This document shows, in pieces, positions 17,009-26,110 of a DNA stretch of 64,000 bases; positions within the stretch are counted from its first letter, which is position 1, and each line of letters opens with the position of its first letter. Source of the DNA: Mesobacillus boroniphilus. Its GTDB lineage: Bacteria > Bacillota > Bacilli > Bacillales > Cytobacillaceae. A model generated the notes under the pieces. That model did no database searches, had not been told where the DNA came from, and saw only the letters and a program-made list of their open reading frames with translations. Where the stretch lies: NCBI RefSeq assembly GCF_018424685.1, contig NZ_QTKX01000001.1, forward strand, positions 1,302,001 through 1,366,000. Reading direction: 5' to 3'. The position numbers were made by a program, and so were the translations under genes.

Positions 17009-17875
17009 ATGGAACAAAATATTCAGCCGGAAAATAGAGGTTATGTCATAAATGAATATGATGTACTTAAAAAGGTCATTCTTTGTCAGCCACAATATAT
17101 GACAATCCGAGATGTGATAAATGAAACCCAGAAACATTTCAAGGATGTAGGCATACATATAGAAGTTGCCTTGGAGCAGCACAATGAATTTGTGAATACA
17201 TTAAAAAATTACGGGGTGGAGGTCATCCTGCTTCCATATCATAAGAAATACCCCGAGCAAGTGTTCACGAGGGATATCGGTTTTACACTCGGCCAAACCA
17301 TTTTTGTTGCTGATATGGCTAGTGATGTGCGCAAGGGAGAGGAGGATGTCCTGAAACAGTGGCTCGAGGATGAGGAAATCTCTTATTATAACTTGCTAGG
17401 AGACCAGATCGAAGGTGGGGATGTTGTCATTGACCAGGATACAGTGTACGTTGGGTTAAGCAACCGCACTAACCAGCAGGCTGCAGACCATTTACAAGGA
17501 TTGCTTCCGCAGTTCAACGTTCGGGCTATTCCATTTAAAGCCGAGTATTTGCACCTTGACTGTGTCTTTAATGTCGTTTCACCAGAAGTCGCATTAATCT
17601 ATCGGCCTTCATTGACAGAGGAAGATATTAATTTGTTCAGTTCAAAATATGACTTGATTGACGTTAGCGAAGAAGAACAATTTACTCTCGGAACGAATGT
17701 GCTTTCTATCGGAAATAATAGAATCCTCAGCTTGCCTGTAAATAAAGGAGTTAATGAACAGTTAAGAAGTAAGGGGTTTGAAGTAATCGAAGTCGATATC
17801 ACAGAAATCATTAAATCAGGCGGATCATTCCGCTGTTGTACACTTCCGATTTTGCGAGAGAAGAGCACACATTAA
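17009..17875 (+). CDS. Dimethylarginine dimethylaminohydrolase-like amidinohydrolase
   Basis: Guanidino-modifying enzyme of the arginine deiminase/DDAH superfamily, 288 residues, cytosolic. Substrate-site motif VFTRDIGF, acidic GDQIEGGDVV, catalytic His in YLHLDCVF and nucleophile Cys in GGSFRCCTLPI are in the usual order. AAGGAGGAA stands before the ATG. Bacterial members act on methylated arginines or related guanidines to give citrulline-type products; which one is not certain here. It is a single gene ended by a strong hairpin. Confidence 0.85.
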   Translation: MEQNIQPENRGYVINEYDVLKKVILCQPQYMTIRDVINETQKHFKDVGIHIEVALEQHNEFVNTLKNYGVEVILLPYHKKYPEQVFTRDIGFTLGQTIFVADMASDVRKGEEDVLKQWLEDEEISYYNLLGDQIEGGDVVIDQDTVYVGLSNRTNQQAADHLQGLLPQFNVRAIPFKAEYLHLDCVFNVVSPEVALIYRPSLTEEDINLFSSKYDLIDVSEEEQFTLGTNVLSIGNNRILSLPVNKGVNEQLRSKGFEVIEVDITEIIKSGGSFRCCTLPILREKSTH

Positions 17876-17902
17876 TACCTTAAAAAGAAATAATGATAAT
17901 GA

Positions 17903-17931
17903 GCGGGAGACAAGTCGTCTCCCGCTTTTTT
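17903..17931 (+). terminator. Strong terminator after the DDAH-like gene
   Basis: Perfect nine-base stem GCGGGAGAC / GTCTCCCGC with loop AAGTC, then TTTTTT. Confidence 0.92.
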
Positions 17932-17955
17932 CGTTTAAGGGAAGAGAGGGTGACT

Positions 17956-18100
17956 CGGACAGCTTTAGAGGAAACCAGTGGTAAGCTGTCAGAACATGGA
18001 GCAACTTCAGACAGCTTTAGATAAATCCAGCGATAACCTGTCCGAACCAGAGCAACACAGGTCAGGTTTCCAGGAAACCAGCAAAAATAACTGCCCGAAC
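17956..18100. repeat. Three degenerate 52-base tandem repeats with internal hairpins
   Basis: Units begin at 17958, 18010 and 18062. In unit one GACAGCTT (17958-17965) pairs with AAGCTGTC (17983-17990); in unit two the same arms pair with one mismatch at the same offset; unit three is more decayed. All share a CCAG core and a CCGAAC or CAGAAC tail. It lies in the 347-base gap before the AGCS symporter and has no coding frame. Confidence 0.7.
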
Positions 18101-18153
18101 TTGTGTTTTTTAACAGTTTAATAAAATGTTTACTGTTAAATATCAGTTTTTGA

Positions 18154-18182
18154 TTGTCCTTTAGGTAAAATTATCTTATAAT
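18154..18182 (+). promoter_or_regulatory. SigmaA-type promoter for the AGCS symporter at 18223
   Basis: TTGTCC, a 17-base spacer and a perfect TATAAT at 18177-18182. The start codon is 41 bases downstream. Confidence 0.7.
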
Positions 18183-18222
18183 TCAAAATAGCAAGAAATC
18201 AAAATTGTAAAGGGGGATTCAT

Positions 18223-19683
18223 TTGGAAGCTTTTGTTTCTTGGCTCAATGGGATTTTATGGAGCAATCCGGTCATTTATATCATTCTTGGAATCGGCTTG
18301 CTCTTCTCGATCCTGACACGATTTTTACAAGTTAGACTTTTAAAGGACATGGTAACACTCATGTTCAAAGGTAGAAGTTCCGATGCGGGTGTTTCATCTT
18401 TTCAGGCCTTATCTATTGCTTTATCCGGCCGTGTAGGAACTGGTAATATCGCAGGTACTGCCACTGCTATCGCAATGGGCGGACCTGGTGCGGTATTCTG
18501 GATGTGGACGATTGCATTTATCGGGGCAGGCAGTGCATTCGTAGAATCAACACTTGCTCAAATTTACAAAGTTAAGCAAGATGGTCTCTACCGAGGGGGT
18601 CCTGCATACTACATCGAAAAAGGACTTGGAATCAAGTGGTTTGCTATTGTATTTGCTATAGCAGCGCTTCTGGCAATGTCATTATTGATGCCAGGTATTC
18701 AGTCTAACTCGATCGCGCTTGGTTTGGAAAACGCATTTGGCGTAAGCAAATCAGTGACAGGTTTCGTTGTAATTGCTCTTTTAGCTCTGATCATTTTCGG
18801 TGGTGTAAAAAGAATTGCTTCCGTAGCCCAATATACTGTTCCATTTATGGCAGTTGGCTACATTCTTGTTGCGCTTGTCATTATCGGGATGAACATCTCT
18901 GAGGTGCCAGCCGTTTTCTCATTGATTTTCAAAAGTGCATTCGGTGCTGATTCAATGTTCGGCGGTATTCTTGGCAGCGCGATTGCATGGGGTGTAAAAC
19001 GAGGAATTTACTCCAATGAAGCAGGACAGGGAACTGGCCCACACGCAGCGGCTGCTGCAGAGGTTTCCCACCCGGCTAAACAAGGTCTTGTCCAGGCATT
19101 TTCCGTTTATATTGATACTTTATTCGTTTGTTCCGCAACAGCATTCATGATCCTGTTCACAGGCATGTTCAACACAGTTGGTGCTGACGGTGCATTCATT
19201 GTAGAAAATCTTCAAGGCGTGGAAGCTGGGCCAGGATATACACAGGCGGCTGTTGATGCAGTTCTCCCTGGATTCGGGGCGGAATTTGTTGCTGTAGCAC
19301 TATTCTTCTTCGCTTTCACAACAATCATGGCATACTACTATATGGCTGAAACGAATATTGCTTATCTTCTAAGAGGCAGGGATGGAAAAGTTCCAATGTT
19401 CATTCTGAAGATTGTCATCCTTGGTGCTGTCTTCTATGGAGCAGTAAAAGAAGCGTCATTAGCATGGGCGCTTGGAGATGCAGGCCTCGGATTGATGGTA
19501 TGGCTTAACCTTATAGCCATAGTCCTGCTTGCAAAGCCAGCGTTAATTGCCTTGAAGGATTATGAGGAACAGAAAAAGCAAGGACTTGATCCGGTCTTCA
19601 ATTCCAAAAAGCTTGGCATCAAAAATGCTGAGTACTGGGAAGAAGAATATTCCTTCAAGCATGATAAGGAAAAAGTATCATAA
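18223..19683 (+). CDS. Alanine/glycine:cation symporter (AGCS family), first paralogue
   Basis: Sodium-coupled amino-acid symporter, 486 residues with about eleven membrane segments. Family landmarks: SGRVGTGNIAGTATAIAMGG, GGPAYYIEKGLG and SNEAGQGTGPHAAAAAE. The start is TTG at 18223 after AAAGGGGGA. A second AGCS gene is at 40221-41648 in the alsT position next to parC, so this is a paralogue. The substrate (alanine, glycine or glutamine) cannot be fixed by sequence alone. Confidence 0.93.
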   Translation: MEAFVSWLNGILWSNPVIYIILGIGLLFSILTRFLQVRLLKDMVTLMFKGRSSDAGVSSFQALSIALSGRVGTGNIAGTATAIAMGGPGAVFWMWTIAFIGAGSAFVESTLAQIYKVKQDGLYRGGPAYYIEKGLGIKWFAIVFAIAALLAMSLLMPGIQSNSIALGLENAFGVSKSVTGFVVIALLALIIFGGVKRIASVAQYTVPFMAVGYILVALVIIGMNISEVPAVFSLIFKSAFGADSMFGGILGSAIAWGVKRGIYSNEAGQGTGPHAAAAAEVSHPAKQGLVQAFSVYIDTLFVCSATAFMILFTGMFNTVGADGAFIVENLQGVEAGPGYTQAAVDAVLPGFGAEFVAVALFFFAFTTIMAYYYMAETNIAYLLRGRDGKVPMFILKIVILGAVFYGAVKEASLAWALGDAGLGLMVWLNLIAIVLLAKPALIALKDYEEQKKQGLDPVFNSKKLGIKNAEYWEEEYSFKHDKEKVS

Positions 19684-19697
19684 TTATGTCACTTAAG

Positions 19698-19731
19698 AAG
19701 AGTTGCCTTCTCTATAGGCAGCTCTTTTTTT
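19698..19731 (+). terminator. Terminator of the AGCS symporter
   Basis: Stem AAGAGTTGCC / GGCAGCTCTT with one G-T pair, then TTTTTTT. Confidence 0.85.
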
Positions 19732-19808
19732 GACTTCTTTTGGTTTGATTATATTGTCCTGGTGGAATGGGAAGAATGATAGCATTAAGGACAAATCGGG
19801 GGAATTTC

Positions 19809-20723
19809 ATGAGAATATTATGCATTGACGGTGGCGGTATAAGAGGCATTTTCCCGATTGCCATCCTGCAAGCGATAGAAGAAGAGTATGGAAAGCCTGT
19901 GGGTGAACTGTTTGATGTAATCTCAGGGACAAGTACAGGGGCTATCATTGCTGCATCAGTTGCTTTGAACACTTCGATGCAAGAGTTGATGGGAAGATAC
20001 GAGACTTATGGTGAAAGGATTTTTGAGAGAAAATCAAAGATAGGTCTTTTAAAGAGTGTTTATAGTGACAGGTATTTACGGCGGCTGTTAAAACAGGCCT
20101 TTAAGGACATTACTCTTGGAGATATTGAAAAACCTTTGTTGATACCTGCTGTTGATATAACACACGGTAAGCCTTATGTCCATCGAACCGACTTTGGTTA
20201 CTCGTCCGAAAATGAATTATCGATAAAGTTATGGGATGCCGTTCTATCTTCCTGTTCAGCGCCGATCTATTTTCCTCCCAACAATGTGAACAATCAATAT
20301 TTATCAATCGATGGAGGATTATGGGCTAATAACCCTTCATTGGTGTGTGTTACTGAGGCCTTGCACCATTTTAAAGCGGCCTTGGATGAAATTGAAATAC
20401 TATCTATTGGTACAGGACAACAGAATATCGATTTTACCATAGATAAGGAAAAGTACTGGGGAATCCGTCAATGGCTGCCATTCCAGTTTCCTTCTTTTAA
20501 GGTCACGCCAAAGTTGTTGGATTTGGCGATGGATTTATCCTCTGAATCAGTATCTTATCATTGCCGCCTTTTACTCGGCGAACAATACCTTCGCCTGAAT
20601 ACAGAGTTATCGGAAGAAGTTCCGTTTGACGATTTTACAAATATGGCTAAGTTAAAGGCTCTGGGACAGCAAGTTTTTCATGACAATAAAGAAAAAATAG
20701 GATCATTTTTATCAGATAAATAA
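19809..20723 (+). CDS. Patatin-like phospholipase
   Basis: Ser-Asp dyad acyl hydrolase of 304 residues. The oxyanion motif DGGGIRGIFP is at the N terminus, the nucleophile elbow GTSTG near residue 42 and the catalytic Asp in DGGLWANNP. No signal peptide. It starts at ATG 19809 with GGGGGAA upstream. The short form resembles the phospholipases that serve as effectors in some antiphage systems, but no cyclic-dinucleotide synthase or other defence gene is adjacent. A housekeeping lipid role is equally possible. Confidence 0.88.
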   Translation: MRILCIDGGGIRGIFPIAILQAIEEEYGKPVGELFDVISGTSTGAIIAASVALNTSMQELMGRYETYGERIFERKSKIGLLKSVYSDRYLRRLLKQAFKDITLGDIEKPLLIPAVDITHGKPYVHRTDFGYSSENELSIKLWDAVLSSCSAPIYFPPNNVNNQYLSIDGGLWANNPSLVCVTEALHHFKAALDEIEILSIGTGQQNIDFTIDKEKYWGIRQWLPFQFPSFKVTPKLLDLAMDLSSESVSYHCRLLLGEQYLRLNTELSEEVPFDDFTNMAKLKALGQQVFHDNKEKIGSFLSDK

Positions 20724-20834
20724 ATATTACTTTATGCTGGCTAAAATATCCTTTTTAACTTAGTCTTAATTAGAATGGGGATTCTATAGTTTTGAGATAC
20801 TATGCTTTGTAATTAAAGACAGGAGGGACTTTCG

Positions 20835-21107
20835 ATGGAAAAACTTGAAGTTGGCGAAGTATTCACAATAAGCGACGAGAATGATGTGGAGCAAGAGGTC
20901 GAGGTCATCGGTATGGTGACGATTGAAGGGACTGACTATGCAGCAGTAAGCTTTGTTGATGACCTTCAGACAGAAACGGACGAAGACATTGATATCTTTT
21001 TTCTGAAAATGGACGAAGATGGAGATTTTGCAGCAATTGAATCGGATGATGAATTCGAAAAGGTTTCTGCGGCATTTGATGAAATAATGAATGAAGAAGG
21101 AGAATAA
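20835..21107 (+). CDS. DUF1292 family acidic protein (YrzB-like)
   Basis: Small 90-residue, strongly acidic protein. It matches the Bacillus DUF1292 pattern of a beta-rich core (FTISDENDVEQEVEVIG) and an Asp/Glu-rich tail. Function is unknown in this family. AGGAGGGAC precedes the ATG and a hairpin follows the stop. Confidence 0.75.
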   Translation: MEKLEVGEVFTISDENDVEQEVEVIGMVTIEGTDYAAVSFVDDLQTETDEDIDIFFLKMDEDGDFAAIESDDEFEKVSAAFDEIMNEEGE

Positions 21108-21112
21108 TGAGC

Positions 21113-21142
21113 AGGAGGGAGGTTAATCCTCGCTCCTTTTTT
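21113..21142 (+). terminator. Terminator after the DUF1292 gene
   Basis: Stem AGGAGgGAGG / CCTCgCTCCT with one mismatch, then TTTTTT. Confidence 0.75.
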
Positions 21143-21202
21143 GATATTTTAAATAGTGGTACAGGCTGCTTCGGCAAAAAAACTTGTAAATAGGAGGAAA
21201 TC

Positions 21203-21238
21203 ATGCGCGTTTGTCGAATTGTTTTTGAAAGGAGTTGA
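21203..21238 (+). CDS. Possible 11-residue leader peptide
   Basis: ATG at 21203 follows TAGGAGGAAATC and encodes MRVCRIVFERS before TGA. Its last codons contain the AAAGGAG that serves the next gene, which starts five bases after the stop. This arrangement allows translational coupling. Real expression is unproven. Confidence 0.35.
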   Translation: MRVCRIVFERS

Positions 21239-21243
21239 TTCAA

Positions 21244-21513
21244 TTGGATAGCGTCGTCCTTGTTACCTTTAAAATTAAGGGAATTCCTATACCTATTAAA
21301 ATAGCATCTACTGTCGAACCAAGCAGGGAGCAAATACTGAAGAAAATTTCGGATTTAGCAAACGGTTATGACTTATCAGGCGAGATCCAATTCAAGAAGC
21401 TCCTTAAGGAAAATGGCCATAAAATGTACATCTATGAAATTGGCGACAGGAAGTGCATGGTGCTGGTAGAAAGGCTCGAGAAAATTAAAGAATTTGAAGA
21501 GATCGGGTCATAG
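21244..21513 (+). CDS. Hypothetical protein, 89 residues
   Basis: Small cytosolic protein of unknown family. It begins with DSVVLVTFKIKGIPIPIK, then a Lys/Glu-rich helix, then MYIYEIGDRKCMVLVERL. TTG at 21244 is taken as the start because AAAGGAG ends nine bases before it; the in-frame TTG at 21235 abuts the ribosome site. It may be coupled to the short leader before it. I do not assign a function. Confidence 0.6.
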   Translation: MDSVVLVTFKIKGIPIPIKIASTVEPSREQILKKISDLANGYDLSGEIQFKKLLKENGHKMYIYEIGDRKCMVLVERLEKIKEFEEIGS

Positions 21514-21617
21514 AATTATAGTTAAGATGTTTATTGCTTCCCATTTAGCCATATTTTCTTGAGATACAGTACTTTTACATTACAAGCCTTCTTTTAATGT
21601 AAATATGATTAAAAAGA

Positions 21618-21643
21618 AACCCAGAGGCATAGTCCCCTGGGTT
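21618..21643. terminator. Hairpin between convergent genes
   Basis: Stem AACCCAGaGG / CCcCTGGGTT with a six-base loop. T-tracts are weak, so its use as a terminator is likely but not certain. The rest of 21514-21745 shows nothing else. Confidence 0.5.
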
Positions 21644-21745
21644 ATTTCGCGTTAATTGTACGATTTTAATGCTTCTGATTTTTTGTTTTTAAATACACAT
21701 TGGAAAATCATCACTGTTTCCAGAAAAATAACCTGTAAATCAGAT

Positions 21746-23815
21746 TTATTCCACACTTTCGCCATAATCCACTGTCATTAGCAAGGTATTTTCCAGTCTG
21801 CCTTTTTCTGCCTTCAGGTAACCGATGGAGTTTTTCGTTTCGGCAATGCTGCCATCTTCAAAAGAATTGTAGTGTATACGTTCTTCCCACAAGCGTTTTT
21901 CATTCGGATTTAAATCACTTTTACCAAGGGTAATATTGTAAGTTTCGCCGCAGCTTCGGTAAAGGGACTGCTCACGCCGTTTGCGAGCGTTGAGCCAAAG
22001 CACTGACTTCATTAACACTCCCCATAACCCTGTAAAGCTATCATTATGAATGGGACTGCTTGTGAATTGAAAGAAGGAATGTTTTTTACCTTCACTGAAC
22101 TGGACATCTGATTTCACGGATGAGGAGAAGTGCACATCTCCGGACAGCAATACACAGTACGCAGGGTCCCAGCTGACAACTTGTGAAATAAAAGCATAAA
22201 AGCCTTTTCCATTGTACTTCCATCCATCAAAATCAAAGGTTGTCTGGACTGGGAAGCCTAAAACTTTGAATGGAAATACATATTTATGGAGAAAGGATTC
22301 GATTAATCCCATTCCGTAAAAAGGCGTCGGTGAAACGATATTCAGGGGAGTTTTGCTTCTCCAGCCGCTGCGCATCAATTTTTTGGTAATGGCCTCCCAG
22401 CCTGACTCGCTGATCAGGAGAGGAGTACGAGTTGTTTCTTTAATCACACTTCCGAGTTTAACTGGCTTTGGCCATGGGTCGAACTCTCGCTGGGTCCTTG
22501 TATCAAGGAAGACTGTTTTCGGATTGGTAGGAGCAATGAAATGCCAGGAATGAAAATCCCAGAGATAACTCAGTCCTTCCCTATAACTGGCTGAATCAAT
22601 GCTAGTTGAGGTAATATAGCTATTAACTTTTTGGAGAAATGTCTGATCAAAGCCTTCGGGTTCATTTCCCCATCCCTGGAATAGCCAATAGGCGGTAAGA
22701 CCGTTACCGATGATATACTTGCCCAAAGGAGATTCTCTGACAGAAGCAGTCCACTTTTCGGATATATTCCAATCATCAGTCAAGTCATGGTCATCAAAAA
22801 TCATGTAGGTTGGCGTGTTAGCCATCAAACGCCTTGCTGCAGACAGTGAGACGACAAAGTCCCTCACATTTTCAATTTGCTCCTCATATCTCGCCTCTAG
22901 CATGGAGAGTTCCTTCATTCTTTTCTTTTCATCTTTATCCAGTTTAAGGTGAAGTTTATTTTTTTCCTGTAGCTGTTGAAAGGAGAGAATAAGGTCATTT
23001 TCATGGATGTAATCCCAAATATCCGGACTCCAGCTGAATAAATACATGACTGCATATTCACCAAAAGTGATCAGATGGTTATCACCCTTTCTGGTTGAAA
23101 AGTTGGCGAGATGTTCAACCAGGAATTGCCGTCCATTCACCTGGTCGAGTCGGGTATTTAAGTTCTCTGGAAGGAGCTCCTGTAAAATGCCATTTCTGTT
23201 ATCACCGATCAATTCCTTGCCAAGTTCAGTCAGTATAGGAATGAGCGGGTCAGCAACATCATCAGCATATATCTGGTCTCCCATTAAAAATAAGGCATTA
23301 GGCCTCTCTGAAGAATTAAGATGGATATTTTCAACGAGGGCATCGGCTGCAAAAAGGGCATCATCACCCTGTCCATGCGGCTTTCGGCAGGAGCCGTACA
23401 GCAAGTTTGTAGGCTCGCTTTCATGGTCTATATAAAATGCGGGATATTTAAGGTCTCCGTATACAATTGATCGGGGATTATCAGGGTTGAGCAGATTATA
23501 ACTACCTAGATTATGGACAAGTTGCCCTCTTTTAAAAATTAAATCATAGCCAAGGAGAGTGCATGGAGGGAAATTTGAATGGTCAGGAGAAATTTTAACC
23601 AAATATATAAATAACTGCTCTCCTGCTTTGAACGTTTTCGTTTCAATATGAATTCCTAAAGGAATATAATGCTTCTCTTCGTCTGTACCAGTAATATCGA
23701 TCTGGAATAATTGAGCGTCGATTTCAACCTGGCAGCTTAAAGCAATCCAAATATTTATTGAAGAAGGTTCGACCCTTCTAATGATTGGCCCGGATAAAAT
23801 AGTTGGCAATCTCAT
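21746..23815 (-). CDS. PhoD-like metallophosphatase family protein
   Basis: Large protein of 689 residues with an N-terminal beta domain and a calcineurin-like metallophosphatase core of the PhoD type. Metal-site motifs are LLYGSCRKPHGQGDD, LFLMGDQIYADD, MIFDDHDLTDDWN and LLSGDVHFSSSV. Unlike secreted PhoD it has no Tat or Sec signal peptide and should be cytosolic. GGTGGTGA precedes the ATG. It is a single-gene unit. Substrate is unknown; phosphodiesters are the family norm. Confidence 0.85.
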   Translation of the reverse strand: MRLPTILSGPIIRRVEPSSINIWIALSCQVEIDAQLFQIDITGTDEEKHYIPLGIHIETKTFKAGEQLFIYLVKISPDHSNFPPCTLLGYDLIFKRGQLVHNLGSYNLLNPDNPRSIVYGDLKYPAFYIDHESEPTNLLYGSCRKPHGQGDDALFAADALVENIHLNSSERPNALFLMGDQIYADDVADPLIPILTELGKELIGDNRNGILQELLPENLNTRLDQVNGRQFLVEHLANFSTRKGDNHLITFGEYAVMYLFSWSPDIWDYIHENDLILSFQQLQEKNKLHLKLDKDEKKRMKELSMLEARYEEQIENVRDFVVSLSAARRLMANTPTYMIFDDHDLTDDWNISEKWTASVRESPLGKYIIGNGLTAYWLFQGWGNEPEGFDQTFLQKVNSYITSTSIDSASYREGLSYLWDFHSWHFIAPTNPKTVFLDTRTQREFDPWPKPVKLGSVIKETTRTPLLISESGWEAITKKLMRSGWRSKTPLNIVSPTPFYGMGLIESFLHKYVFPFKVLGFPVQTTFDFDGWKYNGKGFYAFISQVVSWDPAYCVLLSGDVHFSSSVKSDVQFSEGKKHSFFQFTSSPIHNDSFTGLWGVLMKSVLWLNARKRREQSLYRSCGETYNITLGKSDLNPNEKRLWEERIHYNSFEDGSIAETKNSIGYLKAEKGRLENTLLMTVDYGESVE

Positions 23816-23895
23816 TCATCAGTTCACCACCGTCTAGTTCTTTACTGCTAACTTATTCATGCAGTAACTAAACGGTGTCCAACAGGACCACGAAT

Positions 23896-23921
23896 AAAGG
23901 AAGCCAATAGCGGCTTCCTTT
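23896..23921 (-). terminator. Hairpin at the end of the GH18 gene
   Basis: Perfect ten-base stem AAAGGAAGCC / GGCTTCCTTT with a six-base loop, directly after the stop of the minus-strand gene. The T-run is short. Confidence 0.6.
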
Positions 23922-23922
23922 A

Positions 23923-25071
23923 TTATTTCCTGATATAGTATCGAGGATCTTCTTGTTTTATTAATTCTCCTGCGATTAAAGCTGTGGCACTATGATTCCC
24001 TTTAGCATCAAGACCCGCTTCCCAAAGCATCATGCCACCCAGCTGTTGTGAGAGTGCAAGGTCTGTTTTCTTTTTCAATGTCAAATGGCCATTATAATGA
24101 TATGTTGTCCCATTCATCTCGACCTGATCTTTTCCGGCATTAGCAGGATGGTGATTGATTAGAGCTTCGTAAGAAACCTGTTTGATCAATGGATCTTCAG
24201 GCTGTGCATATAGCGGCACACCCAGGACCAGTTTGTCCCTTGAAAATCCATGCTGGTCAAAAAGTGCCGTCCAGTAATCCACTATATTAGCAGAATAAGA
24301 GTAAGGCGATAAATTCGCAGCGTTATACTTTCCATCCCATTGACCATCGTATGCCATCAAATTGACATGGTCAAAATATTTGAACATGGATGGCTCAAAA
24401 ACAACAGAATGAATTTCAGTACCTGTCACGCTATGCACCTTGGCGTTTACAGCGATAGACAGTTCTTTACCGTTTGGTTTCAGCTGCTCCCTTAATTCTT
24501 TTGCAAAATCAGCCAGATAGCGGGCGTCTTCTGCTGAGCGAGGGTGCTCAAAATCGATATCGACTCCATCAAGCTTTTCTTTTTCAGTAAAACTTACAAG
24601 CTCGTGAACTAGTTTTTTTCTTGATGCAGAGTTTGATATGGCTGCTTTGAAATAATCATAAGATTCCCCGCCATTGATATGGTACCAGCCACCGATTGCC
24701 AGCATAACTTTCGTATCGTGTTTTTTAGCGTTAGTAACAATTGCCCTTAAATTTTTGACAGCATGATCCCCATTCATTAACAGGCTGCCATCCTTGTTTG
24801 GATGTGCAAAGGAAAATATCACATGAGTCAAGCTTTTGTAATCGATCTCGTCTGGCTTCCTGAAATCCTGGACATATCCAATCAAAACCTTTGATTCTTG
24901 CTTTTTCAATTGAGGTTCTTTTTTAACTGCTGGTATTTTGACTGAATGTGCAGCTTGAGCACTGGTTGCGATCGTTTTGGTTTTTTGCGTATTCGAATAG
25001 ATTGTTCCAAATATAAAACCGCCCACGAAGATGAGGATAATGACCAACAGGGGCAGAAAGCGTATTTTCAT
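23923..25071 (-). CDS. Membrane-anchored glycoside hydrolase family 18 protein
   Basis: GH18 hydrolase of 382 residues with one N-terminal membrane anchor (about residues 5-24) and a Lys-rich linker, so the enzyme faces outward. The TIM-barrel motifs are VLIGYVQDF, LAIGGWYH and the catalytic DGVDIDFEHP with the acid Glu, followed by LMAYDGQWD and GGMMLWEAGLD. Relatives cut chitin or cell-wall glycans, including spore cortex enzymes. No LysM domain is present. AGGAGG precedes the ATG. Confidence 0.9.
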   Translation of the reverse strand: MKIRFLPLLVIILIFVGGFIFGTIYSNTQKTKTIATSAQAAHSVKIPAVKKEPQLKKQESKVLIGYVQDFRKPDEIDYKSLTHVIFSFAHPNKDGSLLMNGDHAVKNLRAIVTNAKKHDTKVMLAIGGWYHINGGESYDYFKAAISNSASRKKLVHELVSFTEKEKLDGVDIDFEHPRSAEDARYLADFAKELREQLKPNGKELSIAVNAKVHSVTGTEIHSVVFEPSMFKYFDHVNLMAYDGQWDGKYNAANLSPYSYSANIVDYWTALFDQHGFSRDKLVLGVPLYAQPEDPLIKQVSYEALINHHPANAGKDQVEMNGTTYHYNGHLTLKKKTDLALSQQLGGMMLWEAGLDAKGNHSATALIAGELIKQEDPRYYIRK

Positions 25072-25224
25072 ATGTTGTCCTCCTGAGTTTAATCAACCTC
25101 AAAATTGTAACAGAGAATACACCGTTATAGCTGTGGAAATATCAGCCTATCTATTAAAGCGATAGATTAATAAACGAGAACCGGGGGAATATAATAAATA
25201 TACTGAATGATTGGAGCGGATAAT

Positions 25225-26016
25225 ATGGACTCAAAGAAGGTTAGAGCTGGGAGTACAGAATTAAGTTATTATGATGAGGGCAAAGGAAATCGAATCGTCC
25301 TAATACATGGTTTTGCTGGCAGCAAGCAATATTGGGGCAAAATCATTCCTCAATTGGCAGACGAGCACAGGGTGATTGCACTCGATTTGCCTGGACATGG
25401 AGCCTCAGGCTTGGAGAAAGACAAAAATTCAATAGAGGATATGGCTGAAACAGTTAAAGAATTACTTGATCAATTAGAATTAGATCAAGTGACAATGTTT
25501 GGTCATTCGCTAGGCGGATATATCACCCTGGCTTTTGCCGAGCTGTATCCTCAGTATTTAAACGGTTTTTCTTTGGTACATTCGACGGCTAATCAGGATT
25601 CTGAGGAAGCGAAGGAAGCTAGAGAAACAAATGCAAAAAAGATTCAGGAAGAGGGAGCAGGACCATTTATCGAAGGACTTTCCAGGAAGCTATTTTCTCC
25701 TGATAATACTGAAGTGAATGCAAAGGAAATCGAAGAGACTGTCAAAATTGGCATGACGACGAAAGTGGAAGGCCTTGTCAGCGCATTGGTGGCTATGAAG
25801 AATAGGCCAGATCGAAATCAAGTGTTAGTGGAGACTGCACTTCCCGTACTCCTGATTGCAGGCGAACACGATCAAATCATTCCTGCTGAAAAAACATTTA
25901 CTGTGACCAAGTCAAATATCGAAAAGAAGACCATTAAAGATGCAGGCCATATGAGCATGTATGAACAGACGGAAGAACTTGTTACGGTAATGAAAGATTT
26001 TCTAGAAAAAATATAA
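25225..26016 (+). CDS. Alpha/beta hydrolase
   Basis: Cytosolic alpha/beta-fold hydrolase, 263 residues. HGFAGSKQYW gives the oxyanion region, GHSLGG the nucleophile, AGEHDQIIP the acid and DAGHMSMYE the His. GGAG lies eight bases before the ATG at 25225, which is preferred over the ATG at 25207. Substrate is unknown. A terminator follows at 26029. Confidence 0.88.
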   Translation: MDSKKVRAGSTELSYYDEGKGNRIVLIHGFAGSKQYWGKIIPQLADEHRVIALDLPGHGASGLEKDKNSIEDMAETVKELLDQLELDQVTMFGHSLGGYITLAFAELYPQYLNGFSLVHSTANQDSEEAKEARETNAKKIQEEGAGPFIEGLSRKLFSPDNTEVNAKEIEETVKIGMTTKVEGLVSALVAMKNRPDRNQVLVETALPVLLIAGEHDQIIPAEKTFTVTKSNIEKKTIKDAGHMSMYEQTEELVTVMKDFLEKI

Positions 26017-26028
26017 TGAGTCCAAGAT

Positions 26029-26055
26029 ACCTGTCCAAGGGCAGGTGTTTTTTTT
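26029..26055 (+). terminator. Terminator of the alpha/beta hydrolase gene
   Basis: Stem ACCTGtCC / GGgCAGGT followed by TTTTTTTT. Confidence 0.8.
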
Positions 26056-26110
26056 ACGCAATGGATAAGTGGTAGAATGGTATTCAGCAAGTCTATAAGG
26101 AGTGGATATA

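Noticed and set aside
17956..18100. The 52-base tandem repeats as a CRISPR array
   Set aside because: Units are directly adjoining and degenerate, with no distinct spacers and no cas genes.
19809..20723. Calling the patatin part of a CBASS antiphage operon
   Set aside because: No nucleotidyltransferase of the CD-NTase type, ubiquitin-like or protease gene is adjacent; the DUF294 gene is 5 kb away and a different family.
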